From JBHEBG01 sp046557915 (GTDB lineage: Bacteria > Bacteroidota > Bacteroidia > Flavobacteriales > Flavobacteriaceae), in contig NZ_JBHEBG010000001.1 in the NCBI RefSeq assembly GCF_046557915.1, positions 1,302,001-1,366,000 of the forward strand: a stretch of 64,000 nucleotides of DNA, given 5' to 3'. Below the pieces are notes generated by a model. It was given only the letters and a program-made list of their open reading frames with translations. It made no database searches and was not told the origin of the DNA. Positions 8,696 through 17,592 of the stretch are shown in pieces (positions within the stretch are counted from its first letter, which is position 1; each line of letters begins with the position of its first letter). The translations under genes were made by a program, and so were the position numbers.

Positions 8696-9541
8696 TTATT
8701 TAGTGTGTACTTTGGCAGCTTCCCACCCTAAAATGGCTGTTTTTCGTGTGCTGCCCCAATGATACTGGCCAATATTTCCTGTAGATTGTATAACCCTGTG
8801 ACAAGGTATTAGGAAAGCAATTGGATTGCTCCCTATGGCCGTACCCACAGCCCTAGAAGCTTTTGGTTTTTTGATATGCTTGGCAATATCCCCGTAGGTA
8901 GACAACTGGCCCTGGGGAATTTTAAGTAATGACTCCCATACCTTAAGTTGAAAATCGGTGCCTTTTAAATGCAATTTTATTTCTGATAGCTGAGTCCAAT
9001 CATTGGCAAAAACTAGCAAGGCGTTTACCTGACTTTGATCTACCCGTTGATAAAAACTGGCCTTTGGAAAATGTTTTTTAAGCTCGTACAGTGCCTTTTC
9101 CTCATCTTCCACAAAAGCAATATGGCAAATACCTTTTGAAGTAGATGCAATAATTACGGTGCCGAAAGGACTTAAGGAATAACTGTAATTAATGGAAAGA
9201 TTTTCACCGCCATTTTTATACTCTCCCGGGGTCATTCCTTCAATATTAATAAACAAATCGTGTAATCTACTAGTGCCAGAAAGCCCAGTATCCATGGCTG
9301 CATCAAACAAAGTGGCATCTTTGTCGCTTAGAATGTTCTTGGCATGTTCCACACTGATATATTGTAGAAATTTTTTAGGGCTTATACCTGCCCACTCCCT
9401 AAACAAGCGTTGAAAATGATAAGGGCTTAAATGTACTTTCTCAGCAATTTCGTCCAAATTGGGCTGTTCCTTAAAGTTATCCCCTATATAGGATATGGCG
9501 TTAGCAATACGTTCGTAGTTGTATTTTTCTTGCTCGTTCAT
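8696..9541 (-). CDS. AraC-type regulator fused to O6-methylguanine-DNA methyltransferase
   Basis: This 281-residue protein matches E. coli Ada from its AraC domain onwards. It has two HTH motifs (about 8-110), the ribonuclease-like MGMT N-domain (about 115-190) and the MGMT catalytic domain with PCHRV at 246-250 (acceptor Cys247) followed by GQYHWG. It lacks the N-terminal Ada zinc domain, which is encoded separately two genes downstream. It repairs O6-methylguanine irreversibly and probably regulates this operon, of which it is the first gene. A good Bacteroidota promoter is found just upstream. Confidence 0.9.
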   Translation of the reverse strand: MNEQEKYNYERIANAISYIGDNFKEQPNLDEIAEKVHLSPYHFQRLFREWAGISPKKFLQYISVEHAKNILSDKDATLFDAAMDTGLSGTSRLHDLFINIEGMTPGEYKNGGENLSINYSYSLSPFGTVIIASTSKGICHIAFVEDEEKALYELKKHFPKASFYQRVDQSQVNALLVFANDWTQLSEIKLHLKGTDFQLKVWESLLKIPQGQLSTYGDIAKHIKKPKASRAVGTAIGSNPIAFLIPCHRVIQSTGNIGQYHWGSTRKTAILGWEAAKVHTK

Positions 9542-9565
9542 AACTGTTAAATTAGAATTACACTA

Positions 9566-9596
9566 CAAAAATAGTCCTGAGGGATCTCTCTTAAAA
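9566..9596 (-). promoter_or_regulatory. Candidate promoter of the alkylation-repair operon
   Basis: On the minus strand, TATTTTTG (9566-9573) matches the Bacteroidota -7 element TAnnTTTG, and a TTTT at 9593-9596 sits 19 nt upstream in the place of the -33 TTTG. The -7 element is 25 nt from the start codon at 9541. Confidence 0.5.
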
Positions 9597-9660
9597 CCCG
9601 ATTCTTGCGGTTATGAGCGTATGTCGGTTGCAAGGTTAAGCGTTTCTAAGCCTAATAAGA

Positions 9661-10026
9661 TTAGGAAGCCTTAGGGTTGGGATAATTATCGCTCTGATCC
9701 TCATCCCTAATGTCTAGGCATACAAAGTCCTTTTCTACCAGTAGCAATAGTTCCTTTCCATTTGCCAAGATCATTTTGTGTTGATATCCAACAATTTCGG
9801 TGTTTGCCCAAACGTTTCTCCAGGAATCCGGAAAATATAGAGTTATAGTATCATCTCCAAAATCGGCTCCCAGATTTTCAATACCTTCAAGTGCTTTAAT
9901 TTTATAATGGAAGGGTTTGGTATTAAATAGGGTCTTTTCCGAAAAAGATCCTTTACTACAAAATGTTTCCACCTCGGTTCGGCTAAGTCTATAGCGAATG
10001 GAGTTTCCTTTAATTCGAATTTTCAT
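9661..10026 (-). CDS. DUF7009-like conserved hypothetical protein
   Basis: This is a soluble protein of about 121 residues starting MKIRIKGNSIRYRLSRTEVE. The frame extends to 10071, but the extra residues look non-coding. The N-terminal motif and the ending CLDIRDEDQSDNYPNPKA match a small Bacteroidota family that I believe is DUF7009. It has no Cys motifs or membrane segments and no known function. It lies 63 bp downstream of the siroheme gene on the same strand and may share its transcript. Confidence 0.65.
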   Translation of the reverse strand: MKIRIKGNSIRYRLSRTEVETFCSKGSFSEKTLFNTKPFHYKIKALEGIENLGADFGDDTITLYFPDSWRNVWANTEIVGYQHKMILANGKELLLLVEKDFVCLDIRDEDQSDNYPNPKAS

Positions 10027-10089
10027 GTGCTCCTTTGTTTTAGTAGAATGGTGCTGATCACCTGCTGTCAAAGTTACAATATGACAGGT

Positions 10090-10677
10090 TTAGTTTTGTT
10101 CCTTTTTGTTTACCAAGCCCTTGGTAAACTCGTTAAGGGTTTCCACTTTTTCTTCAAAATCGCCCTTTATCGTTTTTCGGTAAAGGTTTAGGTTCTTCAC
10201 CAAATCGTCTATATTGTCGGGGATGACATCTTCAAAAAATTGACGTAGGCGTTTTGCGGTCGTAGGAGATTTACCGTTGGTAGAGATGGCTACTTTTACA
10301 TTACCTTTTGTTACAATACCCCCCATGTAGAAATCGCAAAAAGGAGGGTTGTCCGCAACATTTACCAAAATGTGCCTTGCCCTGCAATCTCTATACACCT
10401 GTTCGTTAACCCCAACATCATCGGTGGTTGCTACTACCATATGATTACCTTCTAAGTATTTTGGTTCGTAGGCCGCTGTTGTAAGCACTATATTGTGCTG
10501 CTTTGCCAATAGCGCGGTATCATCCAAAAACTCCAAGGCAATCATGGATACCTTTGCATTTGGACTGGATTTGAGTAAAAATGTCAGCTTTTCCAAAGCC
10601 ACATTACCCCCTCCTACAATAAGTACATTTAACTGTGCTACTTTAAGAAATATGGGGTAAAGTTCATTACGTTCCAT
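10090..10677 (-). CDS. Precorrin-2 dehydrogenase / sirohydrochlorin ferrochelatase
   Basis: This protein of about 195 residues resembles the N-terminal part of CysG (and yeast Met8). It has an NAD-binding Rossmann motif GGGNVALEK near residues 22-30, ADNPPFCDFY around 110, and KVAISTNGKSPTTAKRLR, the phosphate-binding segment of the family. It converts precorrin-2 to sirohydrochlorin and then siroheme, the cofactor of sulfite and nitrite reductases. The frame is open to 10710, but MERNELYPIFLK at 10677 is the natural start. The SUMT (CobA) half is absent, as usual in Bacteroidota, and must be encoded elsewhere. Confidence 0.88.
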   Translation of the reverse strand: MERNELYPIFLKVAQLNVLIVGGGNVALEKLTFLLKSSPNAKVSMIALEFLDDTALLAKQHNIVLTTAAYEPKYLEGNHMVVATTDDVGVNEQVYRDCRARHILVNVADNPPFCDFYMGGIVTKGNVKVAISTNGKSPTTAKRLRQFFEDVIPDNIDDLVKNLNLYRKTIKGDFEEKVETLNEFTKGLVNKKEQN

Positions 10678-10791
10678 GCTATCAACTTTGTTTAAGAATA
10701 ATATTTGCAACTTCCCTTATCTTCCTTATGCCAATGGCGTAATGCAATAAGGATCTGGTCGTTTTTTACTTTGTAGGTTAAAGATAGAGTA

Positions 10792-11394
10792 TCAATTTTG
10801 AAGCGCCTTGGAAATAAGATCTAAAGTGACCTTGGAGAGCGGTAATTTTAGTGCCTCTTGTTGCCCTTTGGCAGACATCTTTTGCCAAGTCTTTTGTAAA
10901 ATGCCTATTAATTTTGACGTATCGTGTTTTTGCATAAAAGGCTCAAAATAAAATTCTAAAAACACCAAACAGATTACATCTTCGAGAGTTTGCGTTTCTT
11001 CATTTTTCTTTAATTGTTTCTTCTCCAAAAGAAAAACTACCTTTTTTATGGTTTCCTCATCATACCCTACACGGTTTAAAATTTCACTGGCTTTCCCCGC
11101 ATGGAACTTTTTTAGTTCTTGCCGCCATTTTAGATAGCCTACCCTGTTCATTTCGTAAGAATCCCTGGGAATCTCCCATCTGCAAATATGTTGACATCTT
11201 GCTGTGAGCTGTAAGGGTTCTGAAGCTTGCGAATCAAAACTTTCCAATCTATCCGTCATTCGCATGGCGTACAGCAACTCTTTGGGAATTAGTCTCCCTT
11301 CAAACTCTTCCTTGTTGGGGTCCTTGCCATTGGCCTCATCAAAAAGCTGAAAAGCCTTTAACATTTTATCGGATCTTGCCATATGTTCCTGCAT
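10792..11394 (-). CDS. DUF4202 domain-containing protein
   Basis: This 200-residue soluble protein matches DUF4202 in length and blocks: FDEANGKDPN near the start, LQLTARCQHICRWEIPR around 64-80, and YLKWRQELKKFHA. The conserved His/Cys residues in the middle block suggest a metal site (HD-like fold), but this is inference. The Met at 11382 is an alternative start. It is 81 bp upstream of the siroheme gene on the same strand. DUF4202 often occurs near sulfur-assimilation genes, which would fit. Confidence 0.82.
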   Translation of the reverse strand: MQEHMARSDKMLKAFQLFDEANGKDPNKEEFEGRLIPKELLYAMRMTDRLESFDSQASEPLQLTARCQHICRWEIPRDSYEMNRVGYLKWRQELKKFHAGKASEILNRVGYDEETIKKVVFLLEKKQLKKNEETQTLEDVICLVFLEFYFEPFMQKHDTSKLIGILQKTWQKMSAKGQQEALKLPLSKVTLDLISKALQN

Positions 11395-11548
11395 TTTGAT
11401 TAAAACTATTTAGAAAAATTAAAGTATACAAAGCTACGTCTTAATTTAAAATGTTTATATTTTCTGTTGTGAGTTGAGGATATGATTTAGAAGGGCACTA
11501 ACTATCTTTAAGAAAGTTGGAGATATCATAATTCTTAAATTTAAATGT

Positions 11549-12643
11549 ATGTTTCATCCTAGAATAAGACGATATTTTTGGCAAGTGCTCTCCTTTGGGA
11601 TCATCTGGTTGTTTTTCGGGTTGCTTTACATTTCTCTGGAGCTGGGTCTGCTTGGGGACTCCACGGAATATCCTTCTACTGGAAACAAATACAATTTTTG
11701 GAACTCGCTGATATTTACTGGTACGGGTAGTTTTGTTGTTGGATTGTTGCAAGGTTGGATAGAAGTGACATGGTTTAAAAAGCTATTTATGCATAATCCT
11801 TTTTGGGCCAAAATTTTATTTAAGAGCGGTTTTTATCTGGTTTTTGTAATCGTATTTCTAGCTATTCTGGTCTTAACAGCCAATGCACAACTCGTTAATA
11901 CCAGTATTTTAGATCCCGTAGTTACGGATAGTTTGTCCCAATTTATGAGAGACTGGTCTTTCTGGAGCGTTGTTATTTATAGTGGGGTAATTTTGGAGAT
12001 TGCGCTTTTCTATTCCGAGGCTGTAGATTATATGGGTAGCGGGGTCATCTATAACTATTCTTTTGGAAAGTACCATAGACCTGTTCTAGAGGAAAGAATA
12101 TTTATGTTTTTGGACATGAAATCCTCTACGTCCATTGCGGAAACTTTAGGTCATAAAATGTATTTCAATTTATTAAAAAACTATTATGCCGATATGACCA
12201 ATGCAATTTTGGAAACGTCCGGGGAGATTTATCAGTATGTGGGAGATGAGATTGTGGTCTCTTGGTCGGTTAAAAATGGTCTGCGTAAAAACAATTGTAT
12301 CCGCTGTTTTGCCAAAATTTCCAAAAGACTGCAGCAAAAAGAGGATAACTACATAGAACGATTTGGTCTGGTACCGGCTTTTAAGGCGGGTTATCATATA
12401 GGTGAAGTCACAACGGGTGAAATAGGTATAATAAAGCGAAATATCATTTATACTGGAGATGTACTTAATACTACTGCCCGTATACAGGCCCAATGTAATG
12501 AGCACAACACAAAAATACTCTTATCAAAAAAGTTGGCAGATCAATTGGAGACAGATAATAGCTTTTCTCTTAACAAGATAGGCGAAATGATGCTAAGAGG
12601 TAAAAAAGAACCGATTCAACTGTTGAGCATTAATTTTTCTTGA
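11549..12643 (+). CDS. Membrane-bound class III adenylate/guanylate cyclase
   Basis: This 364-residue protein has four N-terminal membrane helices (about 10-28, 50-70, 88-110, 130-150) followed by a C-terminal cyclase homology domain (about 175-360). Metal-binding Asp residues are in MFLDMKSSTS and YVGDEIVV, and the transition-state Asn/Arg are in VLNTTAR. It should make cAMP or cGMP at the inner face of the membrane. The substrate-selecting residues were not resolved. The last 28 bp overlap the convergent kinase gene. No cNMP target is evident nearby, although a CRP/FNR protein is encoded at 37234. Confidence 0.86.
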   Translation: MFHPRIRRYFWQVLSFGIIWLFFGLLYISLELGLLGDSTEYPSTGNKYNFWNSLIFTGTGSFVVGLLQGWIEVTWFKKLFMHNPFWAKILFKSGFYLVFVIVFLAILVLTANAQLVNTSILDPVVTDSLSQFMRDWSFWSVVIYSGVILEIALFYSEAVDYMGSGVIYNYSFGKYHRPVLEERIFMFLDMKSSTSIAETLGHKMYFNLLKNYYADMTNAILETSGEIYQYVGDEIVVSWSVKNGLRKNNCIRCFAKISKRLQQKEDNYIERFGLVPAFKAGYHIGEVTTGEIGIIKRNIIYTGDVLNTTARIQAQCNEHNTKILLSKKLADQLETDNSFSLNKIGEMMLRGKKEPIQLLSINFS

Positions 12644-13695
12644 ATTACATCCTGCATATAATCCAAATTCTGCAATGCCATTTTGGTAAACTGAAATAAA
12701 CTTAGGCATCTGTCCAGATTTTGACCCTTGTAGGAAACCTTATAATATTTATCGTTTTCGAGATAATCTGTTAATGCCCTAAGGCCGTGTAAAAATGGCA
12801 TTAACACCACACCTAGGTGCAAAGATTTTTTTTCTTGATCCGTAAGAAAAGAAGAATTTACGGCCAAACCATTCACAAATGCCCGGAACAATTCTTTTTC
12901 AAAGGTAATTTTGTGAAGTTCTCTTTCATCTTCTTGGGCAGTATTCACAATGGTTCTAACAGCATCTCCAAAATCAAAATAGAAGTACCCTTTCATTATA
13001 GTATCAAGATCTATAAGGCAAAGGCTTTTCGTTTCCTTTTTGGAAAACAGGATATTGTTCAGTTTGGTATCATTATGACATACTCTAGGTGGTAATTTTG
13101 CATTTTTAAGTGAAGCCAATCTTGGAAAGGTATCTTTTGCAAAATCTACCGCGGCGGTGGCGGTGTTCAACTTATCTTTTTCTGCATGCAATTGGGCTTG
13201 CTCAAATTGTTCTTGTCTAAGTTGAAGGTTATGAAAATTGGGTATGGTATCTACAAACTCGGTTACATCTGCCTGCTGCAATAGGGTGTGGAATTTTCCA
13301 ATGATCCTTCCGGCTTCAAAGGCTATTTCGGGATTTGTTGTTGTATTGTAGGTTAAACTTTGATCTATGAAGGTCATAAGCCTCCAAAAACCCTCTTCTC
13401 CTTGTTCAAAAAAGGCTTTCCCGGTCCTTGTCTTTACCAGTTCTATAGGGCTATAGCCATCGCCTACAAGGTAGGTCAGGGCTTTTTCCACGTTTCCCAT
13501 AAGACCTATGACATCTTGAAATACCGAAGGATTTATCCGCTGAAAAATATAGATAGGAGCCATGTTGTCCAAAACCAAATAGGTGTCATTTATGTACCCA
13601 TTGTTAATGGCCTGTAGCTCATATTTTTTCTTTGTAATGTGAAAGTGTTCTAAAAGCGAATTTAATTCTGCCGCATCTAATCCCCCCATATTCAT
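12616..13695 (-). CDS. NahK-like N-acetylhexosamine 1-kinase (APH fold)
   Basis: This 359-residue protein is the same length as Bifidobacterium NahK and shares its key blocks: NNGYINDTYLV (31-41), the catalytic loop HNDTKLNNIL (207-216), IDLDTIM (228-234) and DFGD (241-244). NahK phosphorylates GlcNAc/GalNAc at C1, using the aminoglycoside-phosphotransferase fold. It lies 7 bp downstream of a sugar nucleotidyltransferase in the same operon, so the pair could take free HexNAc to UDP-HexNAc. A GH109 glycosidase is divergent from them. Annotators often leave this family as phosphotransferase; sugar specificity is inferred. Confidence 0.8.
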   Translation of the reverse strand: MNMGGLDAAELNSLLEHFHITKKKYELQAINNGYINDTYLVLDNMAPIYIFQRINPSVFQDVIGLMGNVEKALTYLVGDGYSPIELVKTRTGKAFFEQGEEGFWRLMTFIDQSLTYNTTTNPEIAFEAGRIIGKFHTLLQQADVTEFVDTIPNFHNLQLRQEQFEQAQLHAEKDKLNTATAAVDFAKDTFPRLASLKNAKLPPRVCHNDTKLNNILFSKKETKSLCLIDLDTIMKGYFYFDFGDAVRTIVNTAQEDERELHKITFEKELFRAFVNGLAVNSSFLTDQEKKSLHLGVVLMPFLHGLRALTDYLENDKYYKVSYKGQNLDRCLSLFQFTKMALQNLDYMQDVIQEKLMLNS

Positions 13696-13702
13696 TGTAC
13701 TA

Positions 13703-14584
13703 TTACCATAAAGGCGATGTATATTTACCAGATTTGGTCATGGTTTTCAACTGCTGCATTGCTTTTTCCTTATCACTGGCATAAGTTACCCCAAACCAGT
13801 TTCCATCCGATTGGAGTACTTCTACTTGTGTTTGGCGCTGCTGTACCATTTCTTCAATTACAAAGGGCAAATAAATCTCGCCCTTGGCAATATTGTCCGC
13901 ATTAGCTATAAACGTTCTAAGATCTTTTTCAATATGTTTAAAAATAGAAGGTCTACAGATCCAAAAATTCATACTCACCAATTCATCTCCGGTGAATTCG
14001 GTGCCAGAATCAAAATCTTTTACTATAAGACCTTGTTGCTCCAATTTGGTATGCTCTTTTACCGAAAGTAAAATGTTCCCTTCCATTTTACAAACTCCTC
14101 GGGATACGGAACCGTGGGCAGATAAGGTGTCCTTTAATGTATACCCCACTAGGGCATAGGCATTACCTTCCATATTATTGTTTAGAAAATCTGCCGTTTT
14201 TTTGAAGGCTAGTTTACCATAATAGTCATCTGCATTGATTACGACAAATGGGGTAGAAATCAAGTTTCTGGCAGACCATACAGCATGGGCGGTCCCCCAT
14301 GGTTTTATACGCTCTCCGGTAAATTTGGAACCCTCTGGTAAATCCGTAATTTCTTGTGCAATTACATCTAGACCAATACCTTTTGGTAATCTAGTGCTTA
14401 GATGATCATGTAAGAATTCAACATTTTCTTGCTTGGTGACCACTACAATATGGTCAAAACCGTTTTCTAGGGCGTCGTAGATACTAAATTCCATCAAGAA
14501 CTCCCCTTTCGGACCCAGGTCATCAAATTGTTTTAGCTTGCCATATCGGCTCCCGCTGCCTGCGGCCATTAAAAGTAAAACCAT
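13703..14584 (-). CDS. Sugar-phosphate nucleotidyltransferase
   Basis: This 293-residue protein has an N-terminal nucleotide-binding signature MAAGSGSRYGKLKQ (about 6-19), the NADDYYG metal motif near 115, and EFTGDELVSMNFW further on. It belongs to the NTP_transferase family that joins a sugar 1-phosphate to UTP or similar. It is the first gene of a two-gene operon with the NahK-like kinase, whose product would be its substrate. The start at 14584 leaves 155 bp to the divergent GH109 gene. The exact nucleotide and sugar are not determinable by eye. Confidence 0.85.
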   Translation of the reverse strand: MVLLLMAAGSGSRYGKLKQFDDLGPKGEFLMEFSIYDALENGFDHIVVVTKQENVEFLHDHLSTRLPKGIGLDVIAQEITDLPEGSKFTGERIKPWGTAHAVWSARNLISTPFVVINADDYYGKLAFKKTADFLNNNMEGNAYALVGYTLKDTLSAHGSVSRGVCKMEGNILLSVKEHTKLEQQGLIVKDFDSGTEFTGDELVSMNFWICRPSIFKHIEKDLRTFIANADNIAKGEIYLPFVIEEMVQQRQTQVEVLQSDGNWFGVTYASDKEKAMQQLKTMTKSGKYTSPLW

Positions 14585-14739
14585 TTTTTTTCTTTATGGC
14601 AGTAAAAATAAGTTTTCTTATGCTATTATGTGCTACTTCATAAAGATTTTCATAATTTAACCCTTCAATTAATCGTTTCGGTTTTTATGGTGTACAAATA
14701 TCTTGTGCCAGTGATCCCTGCGGTAAAATTTAAAATCAT

Positions 14740-16095
14740 ATGAATTCTAGAAGAAAATTTATTAAAGAGACTTCCGTCCTTGGGGCCGGGGTGTTGGTTA
14801 CACCAAGTTTTGCTTTGGATGTTATTGGACAGGACACCGAAAAATTGAATGTTGCAATGATTGGTGTTGGTCTTAGGGGGACCAATCATCTTGAAAACCT
14901 TTTAAGAAGAAAAGATATAAACCTCACCGCCGTTTGCGATGTAGATCCGTCCCGTATTGCCATTGCGAAGGACTTAGTTATAAAATCCGGGAGAAAGGAG
15001 CCCTTGGTTTTCGGAAAGAACGATTATGATTATAGAAATTTATTGGAACTTAAAGAAGTAGATGCCGTAATAATAGCAACACCCTGGTTGTGGCATACGC
15101 GCATGGCCGTAGATGCCATGAAAGCTGGTAAATATGCCGGTATAGAGGTTTCTGCTGCTAATACGATGGAAGAATGTTGGGATCTGGTGAACACCCATGA
15201 GCATACAGGTACACATTTAATGATTTTGGAGAATGTAAATTATAGAAGGGATGTTTTGGCCGTATTGAACATGGTAAGGCAAAACGTTTTTGGGGAATTG
15301 GTTCACTTTAGATGCGGATATCAACACGATTTACGTGAAGTGAAATTCAATAACGGAAAGCAAGCTTATGGTGGGGGTGTAGAATTTGGGGAAAATGCCA
15401 TTTCGGAAGCAAAATGGAGAACTAACCACTCCGTAAAGCGCAATGCCGATGTATATCCTACCCATGGCTTGGGCCCTATAGCCGTTATGGCAGATATAAA
15501 CCGCGGTAACAGGTTTGTTTCTATGACCGCCAACGCCACAAAAGGGATTGGGCTTCATAATCATATTGTAAAACATGGAGGTAAAGACCATCCGAATGCC
15601 AAGGTTAAGTTTAAACAGGGAGATGTGATTACCTCTACCATAGAAACCTCTAACGGAGAAACCATAATAGTAACCCATGATTGCAATTTACCACGACCTT
15701 ATTCTTTAGGATTTAGGGTACAGGGCGCCAATGGTCTTTGGGAAGTGGATGGTAATAGAATATATGTAGAAGGAAAATCTGAACCCCATGAATGGGATGC
15801 CGCTGACGAATGGCTTAAAAAGTATGATCATCCGCTTTGGAAAAAATTTGGCGAATATGCAGAAGGTGCTGGCCATGGAGGCATGGACTTTTTTGTTATA
15901 AATGCTTTTGTGGAATCTGCCAAACGCAAGGTGGCTCCCCCAATGGACGTATATGACGCCGCGGCATGGAGCGCCATTACACCGCTATCGGAAATATCCA
16001 TAGAAAACAATGGGGCACCTCAAGATTTCCCCGACTTTACCAGAGGTCTCTGGATTAACAGAACGCCTTATAATTGGATGAAAGAGGATTATTGA
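14740..16095 (+). CDS. GH109 family NAD-dependent glycosidase (alpha-N-acetylgalactosaminidase-like)
   Basis: This 451-residue protein has a twin-arginine signal (SRRKFIKE, hydrophobic stretch to about 26) and a Gfo/Idh/MocA Rossmann domain (IGVGLRGTNHLENLL, 41-55). The blocks MILENVNYRRDV, ELVHFRCGYQHDLR, YPTHGLGP, VQGANGLWE and AGHGGMD follow Elizabethkingia GH109 very closely. GH109 enzymes cleave alpha-GalNAc by an NAD-assisted redox mechanism, and the Tat signal fits export with bound cofactor. Divergent kinase and nucleotidyltransferase genes would process the released amino sugar. Some GH109 homologs lack this activity, so the substrate is inferred. Confidence 0.86.
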   Translation: MNSRRKFIKETSVLGAGVLVTPSFALDVIGQDTEKLNVAMIGVGLRGTNHLENLLRRKDINLTAVCDVDPSRIAIAKDLVIKSGRKEPLVFGKNDYDYRNLLELKEVDAVIIATPWLWHTRMAVDAMKAGKYAGIEVSAANTMEECWDLVNTHEHTGTHLMILENVNYRRDVLAVLNMVRQNVFGELVHFRCGYQHDLREVKFNNGKQAYGGGVEFGENAISEAKWRTNHSVKRNADVYPTHGLGPIAVMADINRGNRFVSMTANATKGIGLHNHIVKHGGKDHPNAKVKFKQGDVITSTIETSNGETIIVTHDCNLPRPYSLGFRVQGANGLWEVDGNRIYVEGKSEPHEWDAADEWLKKYDHPLWKKFGEYAEGAGHGGMDFFVINAFVESAKRKVAPPMDVYDAAAWSAITPLSEISIENNGAPQDFPDFTRGLWINRTPYNWMKEDY

Positions 16096-16141
16096 TCTTA
16101 AACTTCAAAGGAAACATAAGCTGTAGAATAAACAGCTAACC

Positions 16142-16153
16142 TGACTTTTATCA
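16142..16153. promoter_or_regulatory. FNR-type box upstream of hemN
   Basis: TGACTTTTATCA matches TGAY-N4-RTCA, the pattern shared by five sites in this window, and ends 50 nt before the hemN start codon. Confidence 0.6.
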
Positions 16154-16203
16154 TGTTTTTAGTTCTTGTAGGAGCCTATTTTTGAACGAAATAAAAGACA
16201 CCT

Positions 16204-17565
16204 ATGTGTGGATTGGTTCAGAAATACAATGTTGCAGGGCCCCGATATACAAGCTATCCTACGGTTCCGTACTGGAATGCCGATGCCTTTTCCGGCAAAC
16301 AATGGAAACTTACGGTGCAAAAGAGTTTCGCCGAAAGTAATGCCAGCGAAGGAATAAGCCTTTATATACATCTTCCTTTTTGCGAAAGCATGTGCACTTT
16401 TTGTGGCTGTCATAAACGCATTACCAAGCGCCATGAAGTAGAGGTTCCATACATCAATGCCATTTTGAAGGAATGGAAACTCTATTGTGATCTTTTTGGT
16501 GCCAGGCCTAAGATAAAAGAACTTCATCTGGGCGGAGGAACTCCTACTTTTTTTAAACCAGAAAATTTAACCTTGCTGGTCAACGGATTGTTTAGAAGGG
16601 CCACTAGAGCTTCGGATTATGAATTTAGTTTTGAAGGCCACCCGAACAATACCACAAAAGCCCACCTAAAGGTACTTTACGATTTAGGTTTTAGAAGGGT
16701 GAGTTTTGGGGTCCAGGACTATAACGAAACTGTTCAGAAGGCCATACACAGGATACAGTCTTACGAAAAGGTTAAGCAAGTAACGGATACGGCCCGTGAA
16801 ATAGGATACACCTCTATTGGGCATGATATTATTTTTGGTCTGCCATTTCAAACATTAAAACATGTAGAGCAGACTATTTTGAGAACCAAAGAGCTTATGC
16901 CAGACCGTTTGGCATTTTATAGTTATGCCCATGTGCCTTGGCTAAAAGGAAATGGACAGAGGGGGTATAAGGATACAGATTTACCATCTGCCCCTGAAAA
17001 GCGAGCGCAATATGAAAACGGTAAAAAACTGTTGGCTGAAGTAGGTTATACCGAAATAGGGATGGATCATTTTGCACTAAAGACGGATAGTTTGTACCAG
17101 TCTATGCAGAACGAAAAACTCCACAGGAATTTCATGGGGTATACAGCTTCCAAAACACAGCTAATGATTGGACTTGGGGCATCAAGTATTAGCGATAGTT
17201 GGTACGCATTTGCCCAGAATGTCAAAAGCTTAGAGGAGTACTATCACCTTCTGGAAAACGATTTTATACCTATTTATAGGGGCCATATATTAACAGAGGA
17301 AGATCAAATAATAAGAAGGCATATCCTAAACTTAATGTGCGGTTTAAACACTTCTTGGAGCGATACCTCGTCTTACTTCGACGCCTTACCCCAAGTGGTT
17401 GAAAGATTGGGCGAAATGGAAGTTGATGGCTTGGTCCAAATTAATTCCGATAGTGTTCTAGTTACTAAAAAGGGACGTCCTTTCGTGAGGAATATATGTA
17501 TGGCGTTTGATGTGCGCTTGCATAGAAAAGCACCGGAAACACAGTTGTTTTCCATGACCATTTAA
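16204..17565 (+). CDS. hemN: Oxygen-independent coproporphyrinogen III oxidase
   Basis: This 453-residue radical-SAM enzyme converts coproporphyrinogen III to protoporphyrinogen IX without oxygen, in the cytoplasm. The cluster motif is Cys60-x3-Cys64-x2-Cys67 followed by GC (CESMCTFCGC). YNVAGPRYTSYPTVPYW at the N-terminus and the HemN C-terminal domain distinguish it from HemW, which is also present at 54045. It is the first gene before a universal stress protein (27 bp away) and is preceded by an FNR-type box, as expected for heme synthesis under low oxygen. Confidence 0.93.
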   Translation: MCGLVQKYNVAGPRYTSYPTVPYWNADAFSGKQWKLTVQKSFAESNASEGISLYIHLPFCESMCTFCGCHKRITKRHEVEVPYINAILKEWKLYCDLFGARPKIKELHLGGGTPTFFKPENLTLLVNGLFRRATRASDYEFSFEGHPNNTTKAHLKVLYDLGFRRVSFGVQDYNETVQKAIHRIQSYEKVKQVTDTAREIGYTSIGHDIIFGLPFQTLKHVEQTILRTKELMPDRLAFYSYAHVPWLKGNGQRGYKDTDLPSAPEKRAQYENGKKLLAEVGYTEIGMDHFALKTDSLYQSMQNEKLHRNFMGYTASKTQLMIGLGASSISDSWYAFAQNVKSLEEYYHLLENDFIPIYRGHILTEEDQIIRRHILNLMCGLNTSWSDTSSYFDALPQVVERLGEMEVDGLVQINSDSVLVTKKGRPFVRNICMAFDVRLHRKAPETQLFSMTI

Positions 17566-17592
17566 ATTTTGTAACCCTAAATCTCGTTACCT

